A DNA stretch of 64,000 nucleotides from Paracoccaceae bacterium (GTDB taxonomy: Bacteria; Pseudomonadota; Alphaproteobacteria; Rhodobacterales; Rhodobacteraceae), in assembly GCA_020425125.1 (NCBI GenBank), contig JAGQRV010000018.1, positions 8,361-72,360 on the forward strand. The letters run 5' to 3'. The number at the start of each line of letters is the position of its first letter. Within the stretch, counting starts at the first letter, position 1. The notes beneath the pieces were generated by a model. That model had not been told where the DNA came from and made no database searches. It worked only from the letters and a program-made list of their open reading frames with translations. Made by a program: the position numbers and the translations under genes. This document shows positions 44,401 to 52,625 of this stretch, piece by piece.

Positions 44401-45224
44401 TGATGCGGCGAGCCGACCGCGAAGGCGGTGGCATTGAGGATTGCGTCCGGCGGTGCCGCCGCAAGGAGACCTTCAAGCGTTGCCACGCTCACCGGATCCT
44501 TCAGCGAGGCGACGAAGACCGGCAGCGGGCTGAGACCCCGGCGCAGCAACTCGCGCACCAGCCGGTTCACCGGATTGAGCCCGGCGCCTTCCAGAAGTGC
44601 GCGGTAGAAGATCACCGGCACCACCGGGGCGCCGTCGGTCCACGACGCGCGCGCGGCTTCAAGCCCCGCCGTCCCGGCCCCCGGCCAGTAGACTCCGGCG
44701 CGCAGCAGCGGCGTCGCCATCGGCGGCCGCTCCGCGTCGCCCCGGATCATGCCCCGCGCATAGGCCAGGAAATGCGCCGCGTTCTCCGGCCCGCCCTCGA
44801 CCAGATAGGACCAGAGCGCTTCCCAGTCGGCCCGTCCGACCGAGGACAGGCCCCAGAGTTCCTCGTCCGGCCGGTCGTCGCCCGGAAGCGCGGCAAACGG
44901 GACGCCCGCCGCCGCCAGATGCGCCGCATACTGCTCCAGCCCGTAGCGCCAGTAGCCGGTGCCGCCCAGCACCCGTGCCACCACCAGTTTCGACTTCACG
45001 GCGGTGTTCTGGACATGCAGGTCCACCGACACCGGATGGCGCAAGTGCAGAAGGCTGGTCAGCCGCAGCCCCGGCGGATCGGCCATCTCGCCCCGCGCGG
45101 CGCTGAGCGCGGCAAGCTCGGTATCCGCGGCCGAGATCACCACCAGGTCGGCCGGGCTCTGGCCGGGATCGACCGGTGCCGCCCCGTCGTCGAGGCTGCC
45201 GGGGGTCGCGGCAAGCAGATGCAT
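41478..45224 (-). CDS. cobN: Cobaltochelatase subunit CobN
   Basis: A 1248-residue large subunit of the aerobic, ATP-dependent cobaltochelatase (CobNST), which inserts Co(II) into hydrogenobyrinic acid a,c-diamide. It begins [14 protein letters not shown], the usual CobN start. Recognisable segments include [71 protein letters not shown] (H-G conserved), and the C-terminal [29 protein letters not shown], all characteristic of CobN/BchH/ChlH. cobW lies 112 bases upstream. CobS and CobT are not in this window. The last 19 bases overlap the convergent lipoprotein gene. Confidence 0.97.
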   Translation of the reverse strand: [1248 protein letters not shown]

Positions 45225-45336
45225 CAGGCCGGGCGCTTCTCGCAGGTCGGCGGTCCACCGGCCCTGCGTCCTGCCGGTCGGAGCGGCGCGTTCGGGCGCA
45301 CCCGCGGCACCGTCTGTGACTCCCGGCCCCGACCGG

Positions 45337-46404
45337 TCATGCCGCCAGCGCCGCGCCGATGGCCGCGCGGTCGAGCCCGGCCTGGCCGATCACCACCAGC
45401 CGCGCTTCCCGCACTTCGCCGGGGCGCAGCGGCCGGTCGAAATAGCTGTCCACACGTGGTCCGACGGCCTGCAGGGTCAGACGCATCGGCTTTCCCGCCA
45501 CCGCGGCGAAGCCCTTCAGGCGCAGGATGTCGTGGGTGCGGATCACCTCGGCGACCTGGGCCGCGAAGGCGGCCGGATCGGCGATCTCCGCGCGGGTGAC
45601 CACGAAGCTCTCGAACTCGTCGTGCCCGTGTTCGTGATGGTGGTCGTGATCGTCCTCATCGTCGTCATCATGGTCGTGGTGGTGATGCACCGCGCCGCGT
45701 GCCTCGATGTCGTCCTCGGCCCCGGCCCCCTGGCCCAGAAGCACACCGATCGGCAGCGCGCCCATCGCGGTGCGCACGACCTGCACGCCCTCTCTCGCGT
45801 CCTCCTTCAGCCGGGCGGCCAGCGCTTCGGCCTCTGCCGCCGCAAGGAGATCCGTCTTGTTCACCACGATCATGTCGGCGCAGGCGATCTGGTCCTCGAA
45901 CAGTTCGGACAACGGCGTCTCGTGGTCGAGCGCCGCATCCGCCGCACGCTGCGCCGCCACCGCCTCGGGCGCATGGGCGAACCGGCCCTCGGCCAGCGCC
46001 TTGCCGTCGACCACGGTGACGACGCCGTCGACCGTGACGCGGGTGCGGATCTCGGGCCAGTTGAAGGCCTGGACCAGCGGCTGGGGCAGGGCGAGGCCAC
46101 TCGTCTCGATCACGATATGGTCGGGTGCGGCCTCGCGGGCCAGCAGCTTCTCCATGGTCGGCACGAAGTCCTCGGCGACGGTGCAGCAGATGCAGCCGTT
46201 CGACAGTTCGACGACATCCTCGTCGGCGCAGGCGATGTCGCCGCAGCCTTTCAGGATCTCGCCGTCGACGCCCAGGTCGCCGAATTCGTTGATGATCAGG
46301 GCGATGCGCCGACCGTCGGCCTGCGCGAGCATCTGCCGGATCAGTGTCGTCTTTCCGGCGCCCAGAAAGCCGGTCACGATGGTGGCGGGGATCTTGGCGC
46401 GCAT
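45337..46404 (-). CDS. cobW: Cobalamin biosynthesis GTPase CobW
   Basis: A 355-residue G3E GTPase that is thought to deliver cobalt for CobN. Walker A is GFLGAGKTT (12-20); the metal site GCICCT (C-x-C-C) is near residue 72; the GTPase base-recognition motif is NKTD. A histidine- and aspartate-rich loop at about 230-260 (HHHHDHDDDDEDDHDHHHEH) precedes the CobW_C domain and probably holds metal. GGGAG six bases before the ATG fixes the start. The gene is divergent from a DUF1636 gene, with only 24 bases between the start codons, so the promoters must overlap coding sequence or each other. Confidence 0.96.
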   Translation of the reverse strand: MRAKIPATIVTGFLGAGKTTLIRQMLAQADGRRIALIINEFGDLGVDGEILKGCGDIACADEDVVELSNGCICCTVAEDFVPTMEKLLAREAAPDHIVIETSGLALPQPLVQAFNWPEIRTRVTVDGVVTVVDGKALAEGRFAHAPEAVAAQRAADAALDHETPLSELFEDQIACADMIVVNKTDLLAAAEAEALAARLKEDAREGVQVVRTAMGALPIGVLLGQGAGAEDDIEARGAVHHHHDHDDDDEDDHDHHHEHGHDEFESFVVTRAEIADPAAFAAQVAEVIRTHDILRLKGFAAVAGKPMRLTLQAVGPRVDSYFDRPLRPGEVREARLVVIGQAGLDRAAIGAALAA

Positions 46405-46428
46405 CTGTCGCTCCCTTATGAGGCGTCC

Positions 46429-46785
46429 ATGACCGATCGGGCGCCGGAATGGCGATTCATCCTGTGTGGCGGCTGTTGTGACGCGGCCGAGGCCTTGGCG
46501 CAAGAGATCGGCGCCGTCAGTTCCGGCCGTGCCGTGCACATCGCATCCTGCCTGTCGGTCTGCAAGTCTCCGGCGACGCTGGCGGCGCAGGGCGAGGGAC
46601 GCGCGACCTATGTCTTCGCCGGTATCGAAGCCGGCGATGTCGCCGACATTGCCGCGTTCGCACGGGCCTATGACGCCGCGCCCCACGGCTGGATCGCGGA
46701 TGCGCGCCCGCTGGGCCGGCTGCGCTTCAAGCTGGTGACGCGGGTGCCGGCCGCCACCGACCCGCAGCTCAAGCCGCCCGCCTGA
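46429..46785 (+). CDS. DUF1636 protein, cysteine-rich (first copy)
   Basis: A 118-residue protein of DUF1636. Cysteines C13, C16 and C17 (LCGGCC) and C41 and C45 (ASCLSVCKSP) are spaced like those of thioredoxin-like [2Fe-2S] ferredoxins, so an iron-sulfur or other metal site is plausible. It is found here divergent from cobW and convergent with cbtA, entirely among cobalt/cobalamin genes; a second member of the family is upstream of cobC. A role as redox or metal-handling helper of cobalamin synthesis is inferred from context; no function has been shown as far as I know. Confidence 0.82.
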   Translation: MTDRAPEWRFILCGGCCDAAEALAQEIGAVSSGRAVHIASCLSVCKSPATLAAQGEGRATYVFAGIEAGDVADIAAFARAYDAAPHGWIADARPLGRLRFKLVTRVPAATDPQLKPPA

Positions 46786-46834
46786 TCCCGACGGACGCCC
46801 CGGCCCGCATTGGCGCACCGGAGCGAACGGCAGG

Positions 46835-47602
46835 TCACGCAGTCCGCGGGTGCTGGCGTGCGGCGCCTTCGCGCTGCCAGAAATATCCGCAGGCAAGGCC
46901 GAGGGCAGCCCAGACCGCCATCCCAACGCCGAGCGCCCGGCTGGCGAAGGCGCCCGCCAGTTCGGCCGGAACCACGCCGCCGAACCCATCGGCTTGGGGT
47001 GCGCCGATCACATGCGGCGCGGCCAGCAGCACGATCGCCGCGCCCCAGGCGGTCCGGTCGCGGCCGAAGGCGATCAGCGCGAGGCCGAGCGCCGTGGCCA
47101 GCGTCGTGCCGATCCACCAGATCTGCCGCGCCGCCAGATCCGCCGAGACCGACCCGGGCACTTCCGGCGGCAGGCCGACGGCCGGGGCCAGCTGGAAGGC
47201 GACGTATCCGGCCAGTCCCCACAGGATGCCGCGCCGCGCCGTCACCGCGACACCCCGGTCCGCGGCGACGGCCATCGCGGCGACGAGGAAGAAGGCATAG
47301 CCGGTATAGACCACGATCGAGAAGAGGACGCTCAGCCCGTCCCGGAGGGGTGCGATGCCGCCGATCCGCGTGTCGCCGCCGGTGCCATGGCTATGGGCCG
47401 CCGCCCCGTGGTCATGCCCGTGCTCATGCACGGCCGGTCCGGCAGGATCCTGCGTGCCGGTCTCGACGAGCGTCCGCGCGCCGGTTTCGAACTGTTCGGC
47501 CTCCAGCAACACCGGCTGAACAAGCGCCAATTGCAGCAGGGCGGCAATCAGCCCCGCTGCAAAACCAGCGAACAGCGCGCTGGTGACAATGCGTCCAAGC
47601 AT
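46835..47602 (-). CDS. cbtA: CbtA, putative cobalt transporter subunit
   Basis: A 255-residue membrane protein with five to six helices. It begins MLGRIVTSALFAGFAAGLIAALLQ and has a periplasmic, histidine-rich loop (HEHGHDHGAAAHSHG, about 58-72) that probably binds Co(II). VAFQLAPAVGLPPEVPGS is the CbtA hallmark. It is predicted to take up cobalt together with CbtB; the pair is known mainly from riboswitch genomics. The start lies three bases after the cbtB stop. It ends in convergent orientation with the DUF1636 gene, 49 bases apart. Confidence 0.93.
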   Translation of the reverse strand: MLGRIVTSALFAGFAAGLIAALLQLALVQPVLLEAEQFETGARTLVETGTQDPAGPAVHEHGHDHGAAAHSHGTGGDTRIGGIAPLRDGLSVLFSIVVYTGYAFFLVAAMAVAADRGVAVTARRGILWGLAGYVAFQLAPAVGLPPEVPGSVSADLAARQIWWIGTTLATALGLALIAFGRDRTAWGAAIVLLAAPHVIGAPQADGFGGVVPAELAGAFASRALGVGMAVWAALGLACGYFWQREGAARQHPRTA

Positions 47603-47605
47603 GGC

Positions 47606-47779
47606 TCAGTGGCAGGGAAAGCCGGTGGTGTGGCGGACGTCATGCGCGGCGTCGTGCAGCGCGCTGGCCTGGACCAGACCGCCGGCGGCAATCAGCCCGG
47701 CGCCGATCATCACGGCAAGCATCACCGCGGCCAGTGTCGAAAGCCCGGCGGATTTGGCGGTCGAAAGGGTCGTGTTCAT
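47606..47779 (-). CDS. cbtB: CbtB, small cobalt transporter subunit
   Basis: A 57-residue protein with one membrane helix (AAVMLAVMIGAGLIAAGGLV) and a histidine-containing C-terminus (ALHDAAHDVRHTTGFPCH), the putative cobalt-binding part of the family. It begins MNTTLSTAKSAG. The gene follows a cobalamin riboswitch by about 47 bases and precedes cbtA by three, giving the standard riboswitch-cbtB-cbtA order. Confidence 0.93.
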   Translation of the reverse strand: MNTTLSTAKSAGLSTLAAVMLAVMIGAGLIAAGGLVQASALHDAAHDVRHTTGFPCH

Positions 47780-47825
47780 CTGCGATGTCTCCTTCGCCGT
47801 CCACCCGACGGCGCGGTTGAGGTTT

Positions 47826-47985
47826 GCCGTGCGGCAGGTCTCCTGGCTTGCGGGTCGTCGCGCTGCCGTTCCCTTCCCGGGCCGGGCCCAGTGGTGATGA
47901 ACGCGCGCTCTCCGCTCACAGTCGCGGGGGCGGCTGCGGTTTCCGGTCCCGGATTGGGTCACCGTCACCGCATTCCCATTTGATC
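47826..47985 (-). promoter_or_regulatory. Cobalamin riboswitch controlling cbtBA
   Basis: On the minus strand the leader shows GGGAATGCGGTG, then CCGCAGCCGCCCCCGCGACTGTGA with the conserved core, CCACTGG, CCGGGAAGG, and a perfect B12 box GCCAGGAGACCTGCC (47834-47848), in that order and at normal spacing. The fold lies 47 bases before cbtB. Binding of adenosylcobalamin should switch the transporter off, probably by hiding the ribosome binding site; no clear terminator is seen after it. The ends are approximate. Confidence 0.95.
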
Positions 47986-48225
47986 CCCGGCGCTTTGCGC
48001 CATTGGGGAACCACACACGGGCAGTTTCCGCCCAGGCATGAACACGGTCAAGGAGAATTCCCCGATCTGCGGGCAAATCCGCCCGGATCGCGCCGCAAGT
48101 GGCCAATATCTAGCGGTCGGCCTCGTGTTCCCCGCCAGATCGTGGGCATTTCCATTGACAGAGTGCCGCGGGACCGGGAACATTCCCCAAAAGGGCAGAC
48201 ACAGAATCAGGCAGGCGACCCAGCG
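47986..48225. other. Intergenic region before smc
   Basis: About 240 bases between the riboswitch 5' end and the smc start, holding the divergent promoters of cbtBA and smc. It is AT-richer than its surroundings at 48040-48200. I see no gene, repeat or clear operator in it. Confidence 0.5.
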
Positions 48226-51200
48226 GTGCACTTCACCCGGCTGCGACTCAACGGCTTCAAGAGCTTCGTGGACCCTACGGAGCTTACCATCGCGACCGGC
48301 CTCACCGGTGTCGTGGGGCCGAACGGGTGCGGCAAGTCGAACCTGCTCGAGGCGCTGCGCTGGGTGATGGGCGAAAACCGCCCGACCGCGATGCGCGGCG
48401 AGGGCATGGAAGACGTGATCTTCGCCGGTGCCGCGACGCGGCCGGCGCGGAACTTCGCCGAGGTGACCCTCACCGTCGACAATTCCGAACGGCTGGCCCC
48501 GGCCTCGTTCAACGATTCCGAGATCATCGAGGTCGTGCGCCGGATTACACGCGACGCGGGCTCGGCCTTCAAGTGCAATTCCAAGGAGGTCCGGGCGCGC
48601 GACGTGCAGATGCTGTTCGCGGATGCCTCCACCGGCTCGCACTCGCCGGCGCTGGTGCGGCAGGGCCAGATCTCGGAGCTGATCAACGCGCGGCCGAAGG
48701 CGCGGCGGCGGGTGCTCGAAGAAGCGGCCGGAATCTCCGGGCTCTATCAGCGCCGCCACGAGGCCGAGCTGAAGCTGAAGGCGACCGAGGCCAATCTGGA
48801 GCGGGTCGAGGATCTGGTGGAGCAGTTGGCGCAGCAGCTCGGGCAGCTCGCCCGGCAGGCCAAGCAGGCCGCCCGTTACCGCGCCATCGGGGCGGAGCTT
48901 CGCGTGGCCGAGGGCCTTCTGCTCTGGCGGCGCTGGCGCGAAGCCGACCAGGCCCTGAACAGCGCGCGGGCCGGGCTGGCGATGGCCACGACCGAGGCGG
49001 CGCGGGCGGAAGCGGCCAGCCGCAAGGCGGCGAAGGCGCGCGAAGAGGCCGAGGGCGAGCTTCCCGACCTGCGCGAAGAGGATGCGATTGCCGGGGCCGT
49101 CGCCCAGCGGCTCGTGGTGGAGCGCGACACGCTCGACGAGCAGGACCGTCAGGCGCAGGCGCAGATCGCGGCGCTGGAAAACCGCCTGGCGCAGCTTGCC
49201 CGCGACCGCGACCGCGAAGCCGGGCTGACCGCCGATGCGGCCGGGACGCTGGACCGTCTCGCTACCGAAGCCGCCGGGCTCGAACAGGCCGGGGCCGGCC
49301 ACGCCGCGCGGCTCGACGATGCCGCGGCCGCCGCGCGGGAGGCCGGCGAGATCCTGACCGAGCGCGAGGCCGATCTTGGCACGCTGAACGAGGACGTGGC
49401 GCGGCTTTCCGCGCGCCATCAGGCGGTGGAGCGTCTTCTGGCCGACAGCCGCAAGACCGAGGCCCGCGCCGCCGCCGAAGCGGAGCGCGCGCGCGAGGCC
49501 GTTGCCGAGGCCCGGCGGGCCGCAAGCGCCGGGGCCGCGGCGCAGGCCGAAGCCGAGGCAGCACAGACCGACGCCCGCGCCGCCCTCGCCGCGGCCGAAG
49601 CCGCGCTGGTCCATGCCGAAGAGGCCCGCGCCGAGATTCAGGGCGAGGAGGCCGATGCACGGGCGGAGCGCAGCGAAGCGGCCGGTGAGGCGAAGGCGCT
49701 GGCTGCCGAGGTTGCCGCGCTCGGCCGGCTGGTGGCGCGCGACGACGCGGCCGGGACGCAGATCGTCGACGAGACACGGGTGACGCCCGGATACGAGCGG
49801 GCCTTCGGTGCTGCGCTGGGCGACGATCTCAAGGCGCCCCGCATCGCCGACCATTCCGGTGCGGGCTGGGAGCTGATGCCCGATTACGCCGCCGCGCCCG
49901 CGCTGCCCGACGGCGCGATTGCACTGGCGGGAGACGTCGAGGCGCCTGCGGAGTTGCGCCGCCGTCTGGCCCAGGTCGGTGTGATCGACCCTGCCGACGC
50001 GGTGCGGCTGCAGCCGCTGCTGGCTCCGGGCCAGCGTCTGGTCTCGACCGCGGGCGATCTGTGGCGCTGGGACGGCTATTGCAGCCCGGCCAGCGCGGCG
50101 CCGTCGGCGGCGGCGCTGCGGCTCGAGCAGATCAACCGTCTGGCCGAATTGCGCGGCGCGCATGAAACCGCCGAGGCGCGGGCGCTGGCGGCGGCAGAGA
50201 GCCATGTCGCGCTGTCCTCGGCGCTGTCCGCGGCGACGGAGGCCGAAAAGTCGGCCCGTCTTGCGCTGCGCGGCGCCGACACCGCGCTGGCGGAAGCGGG
50301 GCGGGCGCAGGCGCGCGCCGAGGCCGAACGACACCTGGCCGAGGGCAAGGCGGAGAGCCTCGAACTGGCGGTGGCCCGGCATGACGAGGCGGCGATGGCG
50401 GCGCGCCAGCAGGTGGCCGAGGCCGCCCGTCAGGCGGCGGATCTCGACGATCTGGACGAGGCGCGCGAGCGGGTGGCGCTGCTGCGGACGGCGGTCGAGG
50501 CCGCGCGGATCGCGATGATGTCCCGGCGCGCCGCGCATGACGAGGTGAAGCGCGACGGGGAAACCCGCGCCGCGCGGCTTGAGGCAATCGCGAAGGAGCG
50601 GCGCGGCTGGACCGAACGGCTGGAGACCGCGGAATCGCGCATCGCCGATCTGGCCGCCCGCCACGACGCGACCCGGGCCGACCTCGTTACGGCGCGGACC
50701 CGGCCCGACGAGATCGCCGCCCGCCGCGCAGAACTGGCCGAAGCGCTGGAGCGGGCCGAAGCGCGCAAGGCCGCGGCGGCCGACGCGGTGGCGGGCGCCG
50801 AATCGCGTCTGCGCGCCGCCGCGGCGGCGGAACGCGAGGCGGAGCGGTCCGCCGGAGAGACGCGCGAGGCCCGCGCCCGTGCCGAAACGCGGGTCGAGGC
50901 CGCCACCGAGGCCGCCGCCGCCGCGGCGGAGCGGATCGCCGAGGAAACCGACCGGACGCCCGAGGAGCTTCTCGAGACGCTCGATGCCGACCCGGCGCAG
51001 ATGCCGCCCTCGGACGAGATCGAGGCAACGATCGGTCGGCTGCGGCGGGCACGCGAATCGCTCGGCGCGGTGAACCTGCGCGCCGAGGAGGATGCCCGCG
51101 CAGTGCAGGAGGAGCACGACACCCTGGTCGCCGAGAAGACCGACCTGGAAAGCGCGACGGCCAAGCTCAGGGCCGGCATCGCCGGGCTGAACCGCGAGGG

Positions 51201-51681
51201 GCGCGAACGGCTGCTGACCGCGTTCGAGCAGGTCAACGCCAATTTCTCCAACCTCTTCACGCATCTCTTCGGCGGTGGCGAGGCGCGCCTGAGCCTCGTC
51301 GAATCCGACGACCCGCTGGAAGCGGGGCTCGAGATCCTGTGCCAGCCGCCGGGCAAGAAGCTCTCGACGCTGAGCCTTCTCTCCGGGGGCGAACAGACGC
51401 TGACGGCGCTGGCGCTGATCTTCGCCGTGTTCCTCGCCAATCCGGCGCCGATCTGCGTGCTCGACGAGGTCGACGCGCCGCTCGACGATGCCAACGTGAC
51501 CCGGATGTGCGACCTTCTGGACGAGATGACGCGCCGCACCGACACACGGTTCCTGATCATCACCCACCACGCGGTGACGATGAGCCGGATGGACCGACTG
51601 TTCGGCGTCACCATGGCCGAGCAGGGCGTCAGCCAGCTGGTGTCGGTGGACCTGAAGAAGGCCGAGGCGCTGGTCGCCTGA
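48226..51681 (+). CDS. smc: Chromosome segregation ATPase SMC
   Basis: A 1151-residue SMC protein. The start is GTG at 48226 (VHFTRLRLNGFKSF), although the frame is open back through the riboswitch. N-terminal ATPase half: GLTGVVGPNGCGKSNLLEALRW (Walker A). Two long alanine/glutamate/arginine-rich coiled coils (about 165-500 and 640-960) flank a hinge (about 505-620). C-terminal half: LSLLSGGEQTLTALALIFAVF (signature) and PICVLDEVDAPLDDANV (Walker B). With ScpA and ScpB it compacts and separates chromosomes. The coiled coils are exceptionally alanine-rich, in keeping with the high GC content. Confidence 0.96.
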   Translation: MHFTRLRLNGFKSFVDPTELTIATGLTGVVGPNGCGKSNLLEALRWVMGENRPTAMRGEGMEDVIFAGAATRPARNFAEVTLTVDNSERLAPASFNDSEIIEVVRRITRDAGSAFKCNSKEVRARDVQMLFADASTGSHSPALVRQGQISELINARPKARRRVLEEAAGISGLYQRRHEAELKLKATEANLERVEDLVEQLAQQLGQLARQAKQAARYRAIGAELRVAEGLLLWRRWREADQALNSARAGLAMATTEAARAEAASRKAAKAREEAEGELPDLREEDAIAGAVAQRLVVERDTLDEQDRQAQAQIAALENRLAQLARDRDREAGLTADAAGTLDRLATEAAGLEQAGAGHAARLDDAAAAAREAGEILTEREADLGTLNEDVARLSARHQAVERLLADSRKTEARAAAEAERAREAVAEARRAASAGAAAQAEAEAAQTDARAALAAAEAALVHAEEARAEIQGEEADARAERSEAAGEAKALAAEVAALGRLVARDDAAGTQIVDETRVTPGYERAFGAALGDDLKAPRIADHSGAGWELMPDYAAAPALPDGAIALAGDVEAPAELRRRLAQVGVIDPADAVRLQPLLAPGQRLVSTAGDLWRWDGYCSPASAAPSAAALRLEQINRLAELRGAHETAEARALAAAESHVALSSALSAATEAEKSARLALRGADTALAEAGRAQARAEAERHLAEGKAESLELAVARHDEAAMAARQQVAEAARQAADLDDLDEARERVALLRTAVEAARIAMMSRRAAHDEVKRDGETRAARLEAIAKERRGWTERLETAESRIADLAARHDATRADLVTARTRPDEIAARRAELAEALERAEARKAAAADAVAGAESRLRAAAAAEREAERSAGETREARARAETRVEAATEAAAAAAERIAEETDRTPEELLETLDADPAQMPPSDEIEATIGRLRRARESLGAVNLRAEEDARAVQEEHDTLVAEKTDLESATAKLRAGIAGLNREGRERLLTAFEQVNANFSNLFTHLFGGGEARLSLVESDDPLEAGLEILCQPPGKKLSTLSLLSGGEQTLTALALIFAVFLANPAPICVLDEVDAPLDDANVTRMCDLLDEMTRRTDTRFLIITHHAVTMSRMDRLFGVTMAEQGVSQLVSVDLKKAEALVA

Positions 51682-51689
51682 GCCGGGGC

Positions 51690-52484
51690 TCAGGCCCTGC
51701 CGTCAAGGATCGCGGTCACCGCGGCCGGAAGGTCGGCAAAGACACCGCTCGGTGCGGGGTCGAGTACCGCGGGGTCGGCCCGCTCTCCCTTCCCGGTCCG
51801 GACCAGAAAGCCCCGCGCCCCCGCGGTGACGGCGCCGCCGACGTCGAATTCGGCATCGTCGCCGATCATCGCCACGTCGGCCAGGTCGAGCTCCATGCTG
51901 TCGGCCGCGAGGCGGAAGAAATCGGCCGACGGCTTGCCGAGCACGCGGGCCGAGCACCCGCTGGCATATTCCAGCGCGGCGACGAAGGCGCCCACATCCA
52001 TCGCCGGTTCGCCGTCATCGCCGATGAACATGCGGTTGGCCGCCAGTGCCACAAGCTCGGCTCCGTCCAGCAGTTGGCGGAAGGCGGCGTTGAGGGCGTC
52101 GTAGGTGAAGCCTGCGCGGGCGTCGCCGACCACCACCGCGCGGCCGCCGTCGCCGCCCGGCAGATCCCGGAAATCCTCAAGCAGTGCCGGTACGACCAGG
52201 AAATGCGTCGTGAGGTTCCGGTCGGTGAGGTAACTCCGGGCAGCACTTGCCGGGGTGAAGACCGCGCCGGATCCCGCCTTGATCCCGAACCGCTCCAGCT
52301 TGGCCGCGATGCGTGAATGGGGCGAACTCGTGGTGTTGGTGACGAAGCGATAGGGCAGACCGGCCGCATCGAGCCGCCGGATCGCCTCGGCCGCGCCGAC
52401 GATCGGCGCGTCGCCCTGCCAGACCACACCGGCAAGATCGATCAGAAGGCCCCGGATCGGGCGGCTGGATGGCTGGCCTGTCAC
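51690..52484 (-). CDS. HAD superfamily phosphatase, LHPP/NagD-like (subclass IIA)
   Basis: A 264-residue C2-cap HAD hydrolase. Motif I is LLIDLAGVVWQG: the nucleophile aspartate is present, but the second aspartate of the usual DxD is alanine, as serine or alanine is in the LHPP (phospholysine/phosphohistidine phosphatase) branch. Motif II is FVTNTTS, the motif III lysine is in VLGKPSADFF, and motif IV is AMIGDDAEFDVGGA. NagD-family members dephosphorylate nucleotides or sugar phosphates; the substrate here is unknown. The gene ends eight bases from smc in convergent direction. Confidence 0.83.
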   Translation of the reverse strand: MTGQPSSRPIRGLLIDLAGVVWQGDAPIVGAAEAIRRLDAAGLPYRFVTNTTSSPHSRIAAKLERFGIKAGSGAVFTPASAARSYLTDRNLTTHFLVVPALLEDFRDLPGGDGGRAVVVGDARAGFTYDALNAAFRQLLDGAELVALAANRMFIGDDGEPAMDVGAFVAALEYASGCSARVLGKPSADFFRLAADSMELDLADVAMIGDDAEFDVGGAVTAGARGFLVRTGKGERADPAVLDPAPSGVFADLPAAVTAILDGRA

Positions 52485-52625
52485 GCGCTTCGTCCTTCGG
52501 CCCCGACGCGCCCTTCAGCAAACCGCAGGCATCCCGGCGGATCAAGGCGCGGTCGGGGTGCCGGCCGGCCGTAACGCCGTGCCGGCCTGCTGCTGCCCAA
52601 TCCCGCGCCGCAGAGCGGGGCCCGG

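Noticed and set aside
43107-45599. 830-codon plus-strand frame opposite cobN
   Set aside because: Shadow of cobN, which has full family motifs on the minus strand.
47824-48225. Upstream extension of smc by ~134 codons
   Set aside because: It would run across the cobalamin riboswitch; SMC proteins start at the LRLNGFKSF strand, and a GTG sits there.
47965-51570. 1201-codon open frame on the minus strand over smc
   Set aside because: It is the shadow of smc: very GC-rich codons keep the opposite frame open. The translation is Arg/Gly/Leu-rich without motifs, while the plus frame has every SMC motif.
52556-52590. Repeated GTGCCGGCC near the HAD and nitrilase genes
   Set aside because: Two short copies in GC-rich DNA are expected by chance; no element boundary or target duplication is seen.
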